Assembly: GCF_034702125.1 (NCBI RefSeq)
Contig: NC_085876.1
Span: 1,764,725 to 1,828,724 of the forward strand
Source: Engraulis encrasicolus
Taxonomy: Eukaryota; Chordata; Actinopteri; Clupeiformes; Engraulidae
Direction: 5' to 3'
Length of the DNA: 64,000 bases
How positions within the stretch are numbered: position 1 is the stretch's first letter; every line of letters begins with the position of its first letter. The notes below the pieces were generated by a model. The model ran no database searches and was not told the DNA's origin. It saw nothing but the letters and a program-made list of their open reading frames with translations. The position numbers and the translations under genes are program-made. Below, piece after piece: positions 46,951-58,822 of this stretch.

Positions 46951-47458
46951 ACTGTAATTATATAGGGGGGGGGGGTTGTACAATTATATAAGGGGGGTTA
47001 TATTGTCAGGGTCTGAAGTCTGGGGGGGCTATGACCCCCGTAACCCCCGTGGAAATTACGCCCATGCTCATGTGCCCTGTAACTGTTTGTAAAGTTGAGT
47101 AGGCTACAGGGTGCCGTTGAGGTAAATTAAATATACCCGTGTAACTACAAGACTCTGATCTAATTCCAAAGTGTAGGCATAACATAAAGGACAGTCCCAA
47201 AATATTTGGTGACCATATCGAAGCTTGTGTAGTAATCTCTGTTTACGTTGACATTCGCTTCCTGCCACACCTTTGTCCCACATCGCTTGCCGTAGCCTTG
47301 TACAAGTAGCCTAGATGTAGGCCTACATTTGCACGAGAATCCAGTGCGTGTCACAAAAGCAATCACAAAAGTTCGCCGTGGTGCTCAGCGGTCTATATGA
47401 CACCATGTTTTGAATCCTGTGTGTGTGTGTGTGTCTTCCATTGAGCATCCGCCGTGAT

Positions 47459-47805
47459 GTGGTTTATGTGAGACCACTGTTTGAATCCTGTGTGTGTGAG
47501 AGCAGTGGGCTGTGAAGGAGCGTACACTCTTCACTACTCTCCCCTCCTCCTCTCCTCTCTTTTCCCATCTCCTCTCCTCTCCTCTCCTCTCCACCACTCT
47601 CCTTTCCTCTCCTCTCCTCTTCTCATTCCTCTTCTCTCCTCTCCTCTCTTCTCCACCACTCTCCTCTCCTCCTCTCCTCTCCTCTTCTCTCCTCTTCTCT
47701 CCTCTCCACTACTCTCCTCTGCTCTGCTCTCCAGCTCTCTCAGCCGTGATGCTGCTGTTTGTCCACATTGCTGCTGTGTGGTTTATGTGAGACCACTGTT
47801 TGAAT

Positions 47806-47888
<83 letters not shown>
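47459..47888. repeat. CT-rich tract and (GT)n(GA)n with a duplicated spacer
   Basis: 'gtggtttatgtgagaccactgtttgaatcctgtgtg' occurs at 47459 and again at 47778, enclosing a CTCCT-rich tract (47520-47735). The second copy leads into (GT)n to 47865 and (GA)n to 47888. Confidence 0.9.
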
Positions 47889-48210
47889 TCTAATAGCATT
47901 TTCTCTACGGAAATGCAGCATGTTTTATTTTGTAGGCCTACCTTATGTTAAGAAAGCTATGACATACGAAACTTATCGGTAGGCCTATTTGGTAAATTTA
48001 CTAAAATGTACTGTAGCTGTAGTATTATATATTTGCCTCACCAGCCATAAAGTTGACCGCACCTCACTGATTAGATGTGTGTGTGTGTGTGTGTGTGTTT
48101 GTGACCTGTAGTCCATGAAGCGTACCTGCAGCCAGAGAGATATTGCCTCTTATGCTGACAGATGTAGACCCAACATCAGCAGTACCCTTTCATTCACTCT
48201 CGTGTATGCG

Positions 48211-50182
48211 CAGGGGCGTATGCGCAGGGGCGTATCCGACGGGGGTGGGGGGGGGGGGGGTGGGGTGGGTGAGTACGTGGAAGTGGTGAGTACTGGAAGG
48301 CCATTCCATCCCCCCCACTTTTGCCCACTAAACATCACTAAAATAAATAACCATTTGAAATAAAATAGGCCTATCACACGTTCTCCTGTCAAAGTAGGGA
48401 TATTGAAAATGTTTGCTTTCGTTGTATCACTCTGTTTTCACTGTAGCCTTTTCCAGTGCAACAGTTGCGTCAATATTAGGCTACTACAGCTGTTTGAGAC
48501 CGTGCTGGCGGCGGTGCTGACCGAGCGCGCGGGCACAGCTTTTCATGCTGCATGCACGATGGGGGGAAAAATGATACAATCGGTCAGAATTCCATAGCTT
48601 GCAAGTTGCTAATCAGCAAGAGATCATTCACAAGCGACTGGTAGCAAAAACAGCTCCCCAAAACTCCCGGCAGAATATAGACATGCAAGACATTGGTGAT
48701 GGCAGAACATAACCTAACAATAGAAATTGTATTTTCGCCGAATGAGACGCCAATCTGGAAGAAAAGCATGGATAGAAGCTATGAACTCAGGTATGATCAT
48801 TTCCCCTCCTCAATCATTCCCGCGCGCCGTGCAAGAAGCCTACCGGTAGCCTTTTCGTCTGATGCATCATTCATGTTTACCGTTGTGGCTTTCTACGACT
48901 ACGAGCATTACATTTTACTTTTCAACATCAAGCAAGAGCCAGTTTTCAGCTCATGTAAACTTCTGGTGAATAGCCTATGAAAAGAGGTTGTCTGACTGTG
49001 GTAAATTTAAAGTAAACAACCTTCATTCATTTTGTTGTTGCTCATTTGTTGCTAGTGTCTGAGTTGCACATTACGCTGTGTTGTGCTATGTTTACGCCAA
49101 CGTGTTCGAGGCAACGCAACGCAGTTTGGTTGTTGCAAGCTGTGCTGTGGAATGTGCTGCTATGCTACATATTGGAAGGTCATCTGTAGGCTATGTGTTT
49201 TCGCGTTTGAATTCGGGATTGCGCTCAGTGGACTCAGAGCCTGTTTGCGTTTAATAGCTGCGATGTGAGCTCGGATACATGCAGAAGAGATGAGACTGTC
49301 TGCCCAGCCATGAGACTACTTCTAGAGTTGTGAGGGAGTGACACTGATCTGCGCACATACCGTCACAACATCATTCAGACAAGACTCGAACTTGCAAACT
49401 GACCAGGGCTGATCATGCTGCAACCTCGCAATCTATTTTTTTTGCCTACAATTTTGTTCTTTGATAGGCTAAGACTTTTTTCCGGTGTTCTGTGTATCAT
49501 TTCCATAGGACTATTAAAAATACATAGGCCTACTGTAGGAGTGCATCTGCTCTTTTATCAATAATAGTTTTCAAACTGGTGCAGTGAAGTGGCTTATGTT
49601 TTTCAGTTGCAAGTGTGTTGTCTGCGTGCATATTATAGCCTTCATTTAATATCACAACTTACAACAACCATCACACTAGGCTTAGTATTAAATATCTGCT
49701 TTGTAGCAACACAGTATGGCAAAATTCACTATGGCATTAGAATGGATGAAACAGATAAATGATCGACTTGTTGAGGGGCTGGTTGATTTTGGGGGCAGAT
49801 ATTTGACTCTTGGGTTGACAAGTTAATTTCCAGTGTGTGTGAGTGTATGTGAGACAGAGAGTTTACCAAATGAAAGCAAAACTTGGTGCAAGGCAAGCCC
49901 AGCAGAGAATTTTAGTCATGGATACTGATTGCTTTCCAGAGAGTTTGGGTTTTTGAATCATATAGCTGTGATACATACAATATATTATACTGTGATGCAT
50001 ATAAACCAGTATGGATGTACTTGCAAGAGCAATTTGTGTCTGTACAAATACATTATGGTATATACGAAGGCCTATTGAAAGACCTACTAGGCATATTGAA
50101 ATTGGCGTGAGGGGCGGGGGGGATTGGGAGCTATATTTCATCTGAGAACACCCCCACTTTTTGAAAGCTGGATACACCCCTG
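48211..50182. mobile_element. hAT element with TGTATGCG target duplication
   Basis: Ends CAGGGGCGTAT / GGATACACCCCTG are flanked by a perfect duplication, TGTATGCG, at 48203-48210 and 50183-50190. The left end is doubled: a 14-bp unit, CAGGGGCGTATGCG, precedes the true-looking terminus at 48225. G-rich and C-rich subterminal tracts match this hAT type. Interior frames (e.g. 48693-48980) have no recognised domain. Non-autonomous. Confidence 0.85.
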
Positions 50183-50190
50183 TGTATGCG

Positions 50191-50649
50191 TTTCGATACT
50201 GCACACAAATGTCTGTGTGCGTGCGTGCAAAAGGGGTCAAAACATGTGGGGTGCAAAATTTGGGCCCTACATGGAGCAAGGTCCCCAGCATGTGGGTGTG
50301 CTCCAATAGCGGTGGCCTCACAAAGATAGATTGTTGTAGTTCATGCACGCACGCACACACAGGTCTAATGCACGTCTTACGGCTCATCAGGACTCAAAGC
50401 AATAAAAGCCAACAGCAATAATTAGCCATTCAGACAATTATCCAATTTGCTAACCTCTCGGGTCTTCCACACACTCCACAACCCTTACTGCACCAAAAAA
50501 GAAACTTAAAAGGCATCTGGAGGTAAGTGTTACCTTTAAATAGTTTTGCAGAATATTTTTCCATTGGAGGACAGCAATATTACATGCTTTCTTGATTACA
50601 GATGGTGCATGCTTATTAGAGTACTGTAGAGGGTGCATCTTTTCCAGAC
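50191..50649. other. Intergenic, nothing recognised
   Basis: Contains the segment inverted-similar to 2176-2226 at about 50290-50340, with GCAC-rich flanks. Confidence 0.45.
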
Positions 50650-51126
50650 CAGGGGCCCCATGTACGAAGCTCACTTACGGACAAAAAAAGCTACTTAAGT
50701 TGTTTTCCACGGCCACGGTCAGATGTACTAAAACAGACTAGACGTGGAAAACTGCGGATCTCCATGCGAATTTCAGGGTTGCTGTGGAAGTTTCCGTAAG
50801 CGTGAAAGTTGCCGTAAGTGGTGCATTGCGTCTTTTTGGCGGCAGAGGCATGCAGCGCAACTACATGCGCTGTGTGCGGTCGGAAATATTGCAGAGATGC
50901 AGCCAGTTGAACATTTTATTGGATTTTAATGTTGAGGCGCGTGATTTTTTTTTTTTTTTTAAAAAGAAGAAAACCACCTCAACCATAGCATAAGCCAGTG
51001 TTTCCCAACCTTTTTTGTGCCAAGGCACACTTTTTCCCTTGAAAAAATCTCGCGGCACACCACCAACCAAAAATGATGAAATAATGAAAACAAATAATTC
51101 TCTGATAAGAATGACTATATTGTTAA

Positions 51127-51890
51127 AGGGGCATTCCACCGGTGGAGACACGAATATGTTACTGAAAGTGGGTCATATTTATAGTAGAATAGTAACATAC
51201 ATTTCTAATTTGGTGCCTTCTTGGCCAAGAAAAGGCAGAAAATGACTTTTTAGTGCTTGTGGATTTGTGACAACAATCCCCATAATGCACAGCGATGCTC
51301 AAGTTCCACAGGCCACACCCAGTTATTTGGGACTATATGCATCATCCCTCCCTCAGCTTGCAGGCAGTGTTGCCAGATTGGGCTGTTTCCCGCCCAATTG
51401 GGCTGCTTAGGATGGTTGTGTGCGGGTAAAAATGGCATTTAGCAGAAAAACCCGCCCAATTTTAGCCATAGAAATCAATAGAATTGGGCGGGATTTTGAG
51501 CTTCTAGGCTGGTTTTGAGCATTTTTTGGACTGGAAATCATCTGCAATTTTTACCCGCAGACGGCTATCCCAAGCAGCCCAATTGGGTGGGAAACAGCCC
51601 AATCTGGCAACACTGCTTACCGGAGCCTCAATGCCAGTGATTTCAAAAGCACTGGGACACTGATCTGTGATAGGTCTGTTAGAGCATTAGGTCCAACCCC
51701 CTATGGGCGGGGTTGAAAAGGTGGGAAAAAGGCTTGTAGTCTCAACAGAAATCCACCTCTCTTACACTTCCTATGTCGATGATGCAAAATGACCATTTTT
51801 ACATCATTGACATAGGAAGTCAGACCATTCAAAAGTATGACTGGGTGTCTAGCAATGGAAAGCCTAATGCAAAATGGGTGGAGTGTCTCT
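51127..51890. mobile_element. TTAA-flanked 764-bp element
   Basis: TTAA at 51123-51126 and 51891-51894. Ends AGGGGCATTCCACC / GGTGGAGTGTCTCT. Kolobok/piggyBac-like, non-autonomous. It hosts the hAT MITE at 51365-51615. Confidence 0.85.
51365..51615. mobile_element. 251-bp palindromic hAT MITE
   Basis: Ends CAGTGTTGCCAGATTGGGCTG and its inverse, with long near-palindromic arms. Flanked by CTTGCAGG (51357-51364) and CTTACCGG (51616-51623), 6 of 8 bp identical. Innermost element of the nest. Confidence 0.85.
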
Positions 51891-53655
51891 TTAATGTAGG
51901 CGGCTACAAAGTGTCTTGAATAGCAATCAAATAAACACAAAACTGTATTGTTTTAGTCATATTTTATATTTCCTCTTTCAAATAAAAAGTGCACTTAATG
52001 TTCACTTCTTAAAGAAGCTATAAACTTCAAAGTAGGCCTACAATTTACAAATTGTTATTCTGTCCAAAAGCATTCTATTAGCAGGAATACAGAAAATAAT
52101 GCTTATTCTGACAGTAGCAACATTTGGGAAATATTTCACTGAAGATGCATATGTACAAATATCAATCTCTGTATATTTTACTCACTTAATCTTAATGTGA
52201 AACCTATGCGTCTTTCACCTTTGGCTAAGGCCCGCCCTAAAATGCCGTTTGACCACAATCACAGCGCTGCAAAAGGACGAGGTCGGTCAGAAGAAGTCGG
52301 ACAGTTTGACAGCGCTCCATGAACTCAAAGCGGAAATCTCATGTTTTCAAATGCAAGATATTACGGTCATATTATTATTAAAAACGTATTGGAAATTGTG
52401 CCTGGGGTGTTTGTGACAAAGGTGCAAGTTTTTTGTTAGGGCTACTGAAGATACATCAATGCAATTCGCTACCTGCTGTCACCTAGTGATAAGGAATTGT
52501 TTCATGCTTAGGACGCCAGTCAACAGCAGACACTAGACTACTAGAAAATGGCATAGGCATTATTTGCTGATAATAACGATGAAATTAAAAAATGTATATA
52601 TCCCCAAGAATTTTCCACGGCACACCTGCCGATCTCTCACGGCACACTAGTGTGCCGCGGCACAGTGGTTGGGAAACACTGGCATAGGCCTATTATTGTT
52701 GAGGAAGCTGGTTAAAATGAAGCGGACTCATGAAACTATCCTGCAATTACAACGAAATTGGATGCCCATCAGCAGTATTATTTCAAGTATTTGGCAGCTA
52801 TTAAACATTGAATATTTTCTGGATCTGCGATGTGTCTTCTCGCATTTGTTGGGAACGTCCTCACCGCAGTGCTTGTCTTTCTCTTTTAATAAGGCTACTG
52901 TAAAATTAGTCCATCAATTAACAGGTGATTTTATAGGCTAACTGAGGAGCCTATTTGTTGCAAGTTATGTATAGGCCTACATGTGGCGTAGTACATGTGT
53001 CATCCTTCATATTTATACCCGACATAGGGGCCTAAATGTTTCTCGGAAGCCTTAAGCGACATCGCAATGTGTTTTGATGTAATGCCTTGTAATTATCAAT
53101 TATTGGGAAATCTGCATTGTACTGCAGTATAACATGACAGTTTTTTCTGCAGTCCTCACATTAAGTATTAGGCTACCGATGCCTGATTTTATACACGCCA
53201 AAGTAATTTTGTTAGGCTATTGCGCGCAGCCTTTTTCCTTTTAAATTGGCTACCTCCGAAACAGCGCCTTCACCTCGCATCATGAAATGTACTATATTTG
53301 CTGCGTTCCCCTTCCCGCGTTCCCTTTCCTATTCTTTCAACCACTGAATGCACATGAACGGGTCTGTTCATACTAATTAGAATATTGATATAGAATATTT
53401 AAAGGAGGAGGCAAGGCGGAGACTTGGACCCGCATGTGCGCAAGATTTCACGGCAACACCTGGTTACGCACTTATTGATACATCTGGATTTTTTTTTGTC
53501 CGTAAGTAACTTTCAAGATTTTCGCGCCCGCACTTTCTTGGTAGGAAATCCACGCACTTTGTACATGAGGCCCCAGAGCAGATTATTCATACTTACAAGA
53601 GCACATGAGTATTTTCCCTCTTCTATAAGACTAGATGAATGCTACATCTTGTCAG

Positions 53656-54853
53656 CATAGGGTGGCCATCATTCCATTTTTACGACCTGTTCACAACGTC
53701 TGTGTGTCCCTCTCTTTGTCTTTCCTTTCCTCCTAGCCTTTTACGTATGGCCTCGAGATGCGAGGCAACGTCATTGACGCAAACTAGACCTTGACAGTCG
53801 GTCGAGTTTCCGATATCTGCGGCCGCCATGTTACTCCAGATTTAACACCAGACTTTACACAGCTAATTAACTGTAGGTATTGCTGTCGCCGTATGTCGGG
53901 GAAATTTCCATGCAATTAGGCCTAGGCCTAGGCCTAGTGTTAATTGCGGTCCATGAAGTGCATTAACTGACTGTATGAAAGTTAAATAAGGTAACTATAT
54001 TATTGTCTACTGTCTGTTTCCTATTTTTTCCTGCACTGGTGGCAACGCATAGTGCAACTAAGTTTATCCACTAAATGCCTTTACAACGAGGACTCTCACA
54101 ACTTTACAAACAGGGCAAAGAAAGCATCTTTCTGCACGGGCGTTCTGACTGTATTTTGAGTTCGTGTTGTTGCTATGGTTATCCAGCGTCTGCATGAAAA
54201 AAAGGTTGACAGAAGCAGTTTGCCTCCCTTAAAACACCGCTGATAAACACACTCCCCTTAACTTTGAGTAAAGTAAATCAAATAAATTGTAGGCTATATT
54301 ATACACATGCATGCATGACTACCCAATATACATGTAAAATATTGATGAAATAATACAGCCAACAACGGAAGGGTTGTCTATTGTAACCTCTCTGATACAA
54401 CGATAAGTTTGTGGTACTGATAACTCCTTTATTGGAGTGAGGTAATGATAGGCCAGCCATGCATGACTACCCAAATACATGAAAAAATATTTATGAAATA
54501 ACAGGCCCTACAGACAACAACGGAAGGATTTGTCTATCTGAACCTGCCGTCTCTGATGCAACATTAAGTTAGTGGTAGCCTACTGATGACTCCTTTATCG
54601 GAGTAAGGTAATGAAATGCGAAAATCCTTCCCAAAAAAATCTTGTTTTAGAAGTAAAACTGATGTTGGCAGCTGAGTTAGTCTGAGGTAAGATGCCAGCG
54701 CTGTTCCCTGATATCTGCCTACAGTTTAGAATGCCAACTTCACTGTTTTCTCCACGGAGGAGGGGAGTCGGCAAGTACGGCGCAAGGACGCTAGGTTAGA
54801 AAGTAAAGGGGCGGGGTTGTCCGGCCGAAGTCCGGACAGCTGGTCACCCTATG
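53656..54853. mobile_element. DNA transposon with CATAGGGTGRCCA ends
   Basis: Ends CATAGGGTGGCCA / TGGTCACCCTATG, about 12 of 13 bp matching. Contains a tandem duplication of about 150 bp (54309-54613). Target duplication unresolved. It abuts the LINE fragment starting at 54854. Confidence 0.65.
54309..54613 (+). repeat. Two-copy tandem duplication, about 150 bp
   Basis: 'catgcatgactaccca', 'caacaacggaagg', 'ctctgat.caac' and 'actcctttat.ggagt.aggtaatga' occur in order twice, diverged by about 10-15%. Confidence 0.85.
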
Positions 54854-55672
54854 TCTGCAGTGGTTGCACTTCCTAAACGTGCTGAAGAGAGAACTAGACA
54901 CAAGCTTGCTGGTGACCTTTTACCGTTCCACCATAGAGAGCCTGTTGACATTCGCAGTGTCAGTGTGGCACCAGGGGGGGTTCACTCCCAGAACTAGCTA
55001 CTAGCCACAACTGTCTAACCCTAACCCAAAACCAAGTAAAAAATGAATGAGTGTCAATAGAGTTCTCTACTATTATAATTTTTGTGATTTTTAAAAAAAA
55101 AATTTGCCCTGAAATATTAATATTCAGTTCGAAGCTAGAAATAATAAGAACTCATTTGAGTATTGTTTAAATTTTTGCGCCACTAGATCATTATATACCA
55201 GGTCATGAAGCTCAATTTACGAGGCCAAACCCATAAACATTAGCGGAATGCTAGCGAGTTCAGGTCGGAATCTTCTGCCCTGCTGGGAAAACTACATACC
55301 TGAAAAAAATGCCAATACAGCCTATTATATAACACCAGCCATAATGCTTACCAGGAATATTTTGTTGAGATTTGTGACTGGAAATCGCAGTAGGAATGTA
55401 TTTAGCATTTAGCCCTATGGGCTCCCTTTTCCATTCCATACATTTTCCCACATGAAAGACTGGCCAACTCCCGCCAACTAGTGAACATTCAAGAGGAACT
55501 GCAGTATGCATGCAAAGCTAACTGGCTACAATGGGAACCAATCAGACTGAAGCTTCTCCTCTATTCTAATTTCTCTGGTGGCACTCAAGCTGCACGGCGG
55601 CTGACAGGAAGAGACTGCAGAAGGTGACCAACACAGCACAAGAAGTCATGGGACCACAGACATCATATATGA
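54854..55672 (+). pseudogene. LINE reverse-transcriptase C-terminal fragment, split by an insertion
   Basis: 54870-54972 reads FLNVLKRELDTSLLVTFYR then STIESLLTFAVSVWH, the post-RT region of CR1/L2/Rex-type LINEs. The frame resumes at 55578 with GG.QAADRKRLQKVTNTAQEVMG. The intervening 54973-55577 is foreign. The fragment is 5'-truncated next to the element at 53656-54853. Confidence 0.78.
54973..55577. mobile_element. 605-bp insertion in the LINE fragment
   Basis: Flanked by GTGGCACC (54965-54972) and GTGGCACT (55578-55585). No clear terminal inverted repeats (AGGGGGGGTTC... / ...TTTCTCTG) and no coding sequence, so class unknown. Confidence 0.6.
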
Positions 55673-55673
55673 A

Positions 55674-55873
55674 TACTAGATACGTCTTCGCGTATTTCAA
55701 GCACGTCCGCACAGGTCGGCCATATTAGCACAGCCTAAACTCCCCACAGACCCTCCGTTACACCTGAAGTAAACTGAAGAGTTGAAACGTTGGGATACTT
55801 AAAAATGTATACTGTTGCTTCGCTGAAATATTGACACGTGTTTATAAATGGTAGGGCTCCTTAAAACTTAAGT
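55674..55873 (+). repeat. Dispersed 200-bp repeat, copy 2
   Basis: Direct-orientation match to 16643-16848. It starts where the LINE fragment stops, so it may mark an insertion boundary. Confidence 0.8.
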
Positions 55874-58190
55874 GTAGACTGGTGTAAAACGCCCAGGAGA
55901 GTAATAGGCCTATGCTTCCCACTTAACCTATTTGTCCAAAAAAATAGATAGACCTACAGCTAATACACATTTTAACCATTGCTGTGAATTACGTTGACGG
56001 CATGGATATATTCATTGCATCAAATTATAGACGACAGAGATGACGTACTGGAACTGGAAGAGAGCTGTAGCCTACAAGGCAACAAGTTAATTCTATCTGG
56101 ATGGCTTTAGCGTCACGACTCATTTTGAACACAAGGTGGAGCTGTCGAAACCAAAGTAGAATGTAGACTACACACACAGCACGAAAAGGGGGATTTGTGA
56201 CAATGAACTCGTCCCAAATCGTCCACGGAATTGCCTAACTTTCGTCTGATTTTGAGCGCTTGAGAGAATGCGAAATTAACAGTTTTGGTGACACGTAACT
56301 CGCCCGGAAGCGAATCAGAGCCGCGGACAGGTCTCACAGCAGGGTGTTAATGGCCCAACGATTAACATGAAAGGCAATGACAGCCAGCCCGGAACGCGGA
56401 CTAGCCTTGCTCTTATTGGACGAAAAAGACACGTGACTCAAAGTAAAAGAGCTGCGCTGTTGGTTAGCAGGGTCGGCAGCTACGACCTTCTATTGGTCAC
56501 GTTGGATTAATTTATGCATACCGTATACAGTAGGTCCGTATAATTATGCAAAAATTATTATTACTAATATACCTAGGTTGATTTTACTTTGTATATTCAC
56601 ATCATTATATTCACATCATTATAGACTGCACTGTGATGGGGCTTCAGCATGCATGATGTGAATTTATTGATAAAATGAAAATGAATGAAATGAAAATGTT
56701 TTTTTTAAACGCTTTTAATATCACACCAAACAATGTACACACACTTAGACAGGAACCATGCATTTCATAAAAATACATAATTTAAAACTACACACATACC
56801 CTGCAAACAATATACTCTATATGCAGTGATGTATACAGTAGCCTACTCAGGTCACAAATGTACAACTCAGAAACAAACACGCATATCTCTCCCAAGCGGC
56901 GTTTCCGATTGTCTCCCACGTCCTAACACTGGCCGTCAGAGCATTGAAGAAATCTTAATACTCAACAGCACTCAAATTTTGCCTAGTAGAACAGGTGAGG
57001 TCAGGCATAAACGCGTTGTCCTGACCGTCTGTTAAGACAATGCGATGCGACACAGAAAAGACGGGCGGCTCTCCATTGCACTTTAGCCTATTTAACAATG
57101 GAATCTTCCGACGCGAGGCACGAGTTTGGAGTTTGTTACAACAGATGTGACCGCTGGAAAATAAACACTGAGCAGGCAATGCTTTGATCATGTCTTGTTA
57201 ACTTTGTTGGCCACGGAGCATAGTGACTAAAAGTTAGCAGCAACTTTGAAAAAGGGTCAAGTCACCATCAGAAGAAAACGGCCATCTTGTAAAACATGTG
57301 TTTGAGTGAAACGGTAGACGGTAGGGACTTTGCGAGGCTATTTATTTAATGCCTACATATAACGTGACCAAAAATGTCTCTAAGCTGCACGTTGCAATAT
57401 AGCCAAACGTATTCGAGAAAACCTGATGCAGCCAGAGTCCAACAACTTCAATGCACCAGAAGTGAATTCGCCTTCTAGTTGGGTGCGTCGGGTGTATTTG
57501 TTGGGTGTATTTAATAGAATATATGCGCATGTACATTACAGCTACCTTATTACCTGGAATATTTTTGAGGGCTGATATTACAAAAAGCTAGTAGGTAATT
57601 TTACTTTTCTTTTCTCTACCTACCATTCAACCATGAGTGGTTGGCTCTGTCCACCCACCAGTTTGAACTAAATAACTAAGAAATTTGGGGGGGGGGGGGG
57701 AATGAAAGGGGAAAATAAGTTCAAAAATGTAAAAAAAATCCAATTTGGCAAAAAATAAATCAGAAAAAAACTGAATGAGGAAAAATAAAACGGATTTCAT
57801 AGGCCCCTACGACAGGTTAGGTTTGGGAAGGGCACAATTCATAAAACTCAGAAACATACAATGCTTTTTCAAAAAAAAGGGTTCTATGTTCCCCGCTGCA
57901 TCCAAGTAGACTGCTGCCACATTGCTAAGAGCAGGTTGTTATTATACCTCTGGCAGGTTAGGTTTAAGGATAGTTTTAGTCAGGGCACATACAAAAATGG
58001 ATTTGAGTAAAAGTTGTCAATTCATAGTAAATACGTGGTAAATATGAAAGTAAGAGGAAAAATAGTACAGGTACAGCATTTTAGTGCAGACTATACAGGT
58101 ATGTACAATATTATAAACATTGCTGTTGATTTCATGTTCTTCAGCCGCCAATCATGCCAGCAGGGTCTACTGAAGGTCTCTGGTCACTGC
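55874..58190. other. Intergenic, no gene recognised
   Basis: Short frames only. Two 'caggttaggttt...gggcaca' words (57813-57833, 57953-57990) belong to the motif repeated elsewhere in the window. G12 run at 57688. Confidence 0.45.
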
Positions 58191-58192
58191 TT

Positions 58193-58380
58193 CCTCGTCA
58201 TACTGCAACAGGCACTCAGTCTCACTTCTGGGAGCTGTAGAAACAACAAATAAATAAATACTTCGTCATGCACCTCATATTGACATAGCAAATATATCAA
58301 TAAGCAAGACATATTGAGCCAACAGGGATAATCTTACACTATATCAGTTTTCTGTGGTCTCTTGTAAGATTGCCCATCAC
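58193..58380 (+). repeat. Dispersed duplicate, copy 1
   Basis: Matches 59203-59390 in direct orientation: 'cctcgtcatactgca.caggca', 'acaaataaat.aatacttcg.catgca', 'ctcatattgacatagcaaat.tatcaat' and 'taatcttaca'. Confidence 0.85.
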
Positions 58381-58490
58381 CATCCTGCAGGACACTACCG
58401 TCTCCCTGCCAGGATCTGTAGGATGTAAGAAAATAAATCAAAACATAGCAATGCACATAAAGTAGCACAAGTCATATTGACAATGTAGGC

Positions 58491-58822
58491 CAGGGGTGGG
58501 GAACCTATGTCTCTAGGGCCGTTTGCGACCCTTGAGGCAGTTTTATCCGGCCCCCGATATAATTTTAATGCAATTCCATCTTCACATGAAATATGACATA
58601 TTTTGTAAAGGAATCTTAGAAAATACATTAGCAATACAATTAAGTTATATTCAGGGAACCTGAAGAAGGTGGTGTTTGTTTAAATGTGGCTGCCTTCAAT
58701 ATAGGCCTAAAGTGAAAGGGAAAATCCTGGTTTGTGTTCATAGTACGGCCCTTGGAGGACTTTTATGGCCCCTCGGATGAATTTGAAGTGTCCATTCGAA
58801 TGAGAAAGGTTCCCCAACCCTG
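58491..58822. mobile_element. hAT MITE, CAGGGGTGGGGAACC family, copy 1
   Basis: Ends CAGGGGTGGGGAACC / GGTTCCCCAACCCTG are flanked by ATGTAGGC (58483-58490) and ACGTAGGC (58823-58830). 332 bp. Internal 'gtacggcccttggagga' is typical of this hAT family. Confidence 0.9.

Larger units (their letters stand above)
41212..47066. mobile_element. Inner 5.86-kb hAT transposon with intact transposase
   Basis: Ends CAAGGGCGTAAC / ATTACGCCCATG are followed inward by G-rich and C-rich 'gggggg' tracts. Flanking CTCATATG (41204-41211) and CTCATGTG (47067-47074) form an 8-bp duplication with one mismatch. It carries the 708-aa transposase at 42224-44350 on the minus strand, a 0.5-kb tandem duplication just upstream of it, and a small TTAA MITE (41862-42142). 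It is a good candidate for a complete autonomous element. Confidence 0.88.
40011..48069. mobile_element. Outer hAT element, ATTAGATG target duplication
   Basis: Ends CAGGCACGTGCA / CGCACCTCACTG are flanked by a perfect 8-bp duplication ATTAGATG at 40003-40010 and 48070-48077. Net of the inner hAT it is about 2.2 kb. The left part carries a broken ZMYM1-like coding fragment (40617-41000). The right part contains a CT-rich tract and GT/GA microsatellites that may have expanded after insertion. Confidence 0.87.
50996..52681 (-). mobile_element. hAT element with CAGTGTTTCCCAACC ends
   Basis: Perfect 15-bp termini are flanked by GCATAAGC (50988-50995) and GCATAGGC (52682-52689), one mismatch. Subterminal 'ggcacac' repeats. 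Same family as 20935-22062, in the opposite orientation. It hosts the TTAA element at 51127-51890. No coding sequence, so a deletion derivative. Confidence 0.9.
50653..53573. mobile_element. PIF/Harbinger-like element, CAG target duplication (outer shell of a four-deep nest)
   Basis: Ends GGGCCCCATGTAC / GTACATGAGGCCC are flanked by CAG at 50650-50652 and 53574-53576. Subterminal inverted words include 'cttacggacaaaaaaa'. Net length is about 1.23 kb after removing the hAT at 50996-52681. No transposase. Confidence 0.82.

Noticed and set aside
48693..48980. 95-aa frame inside the hAT element at 48211-50182
   Set aside because: No recognisable motif. Probably chance within non-autonomous DNA.
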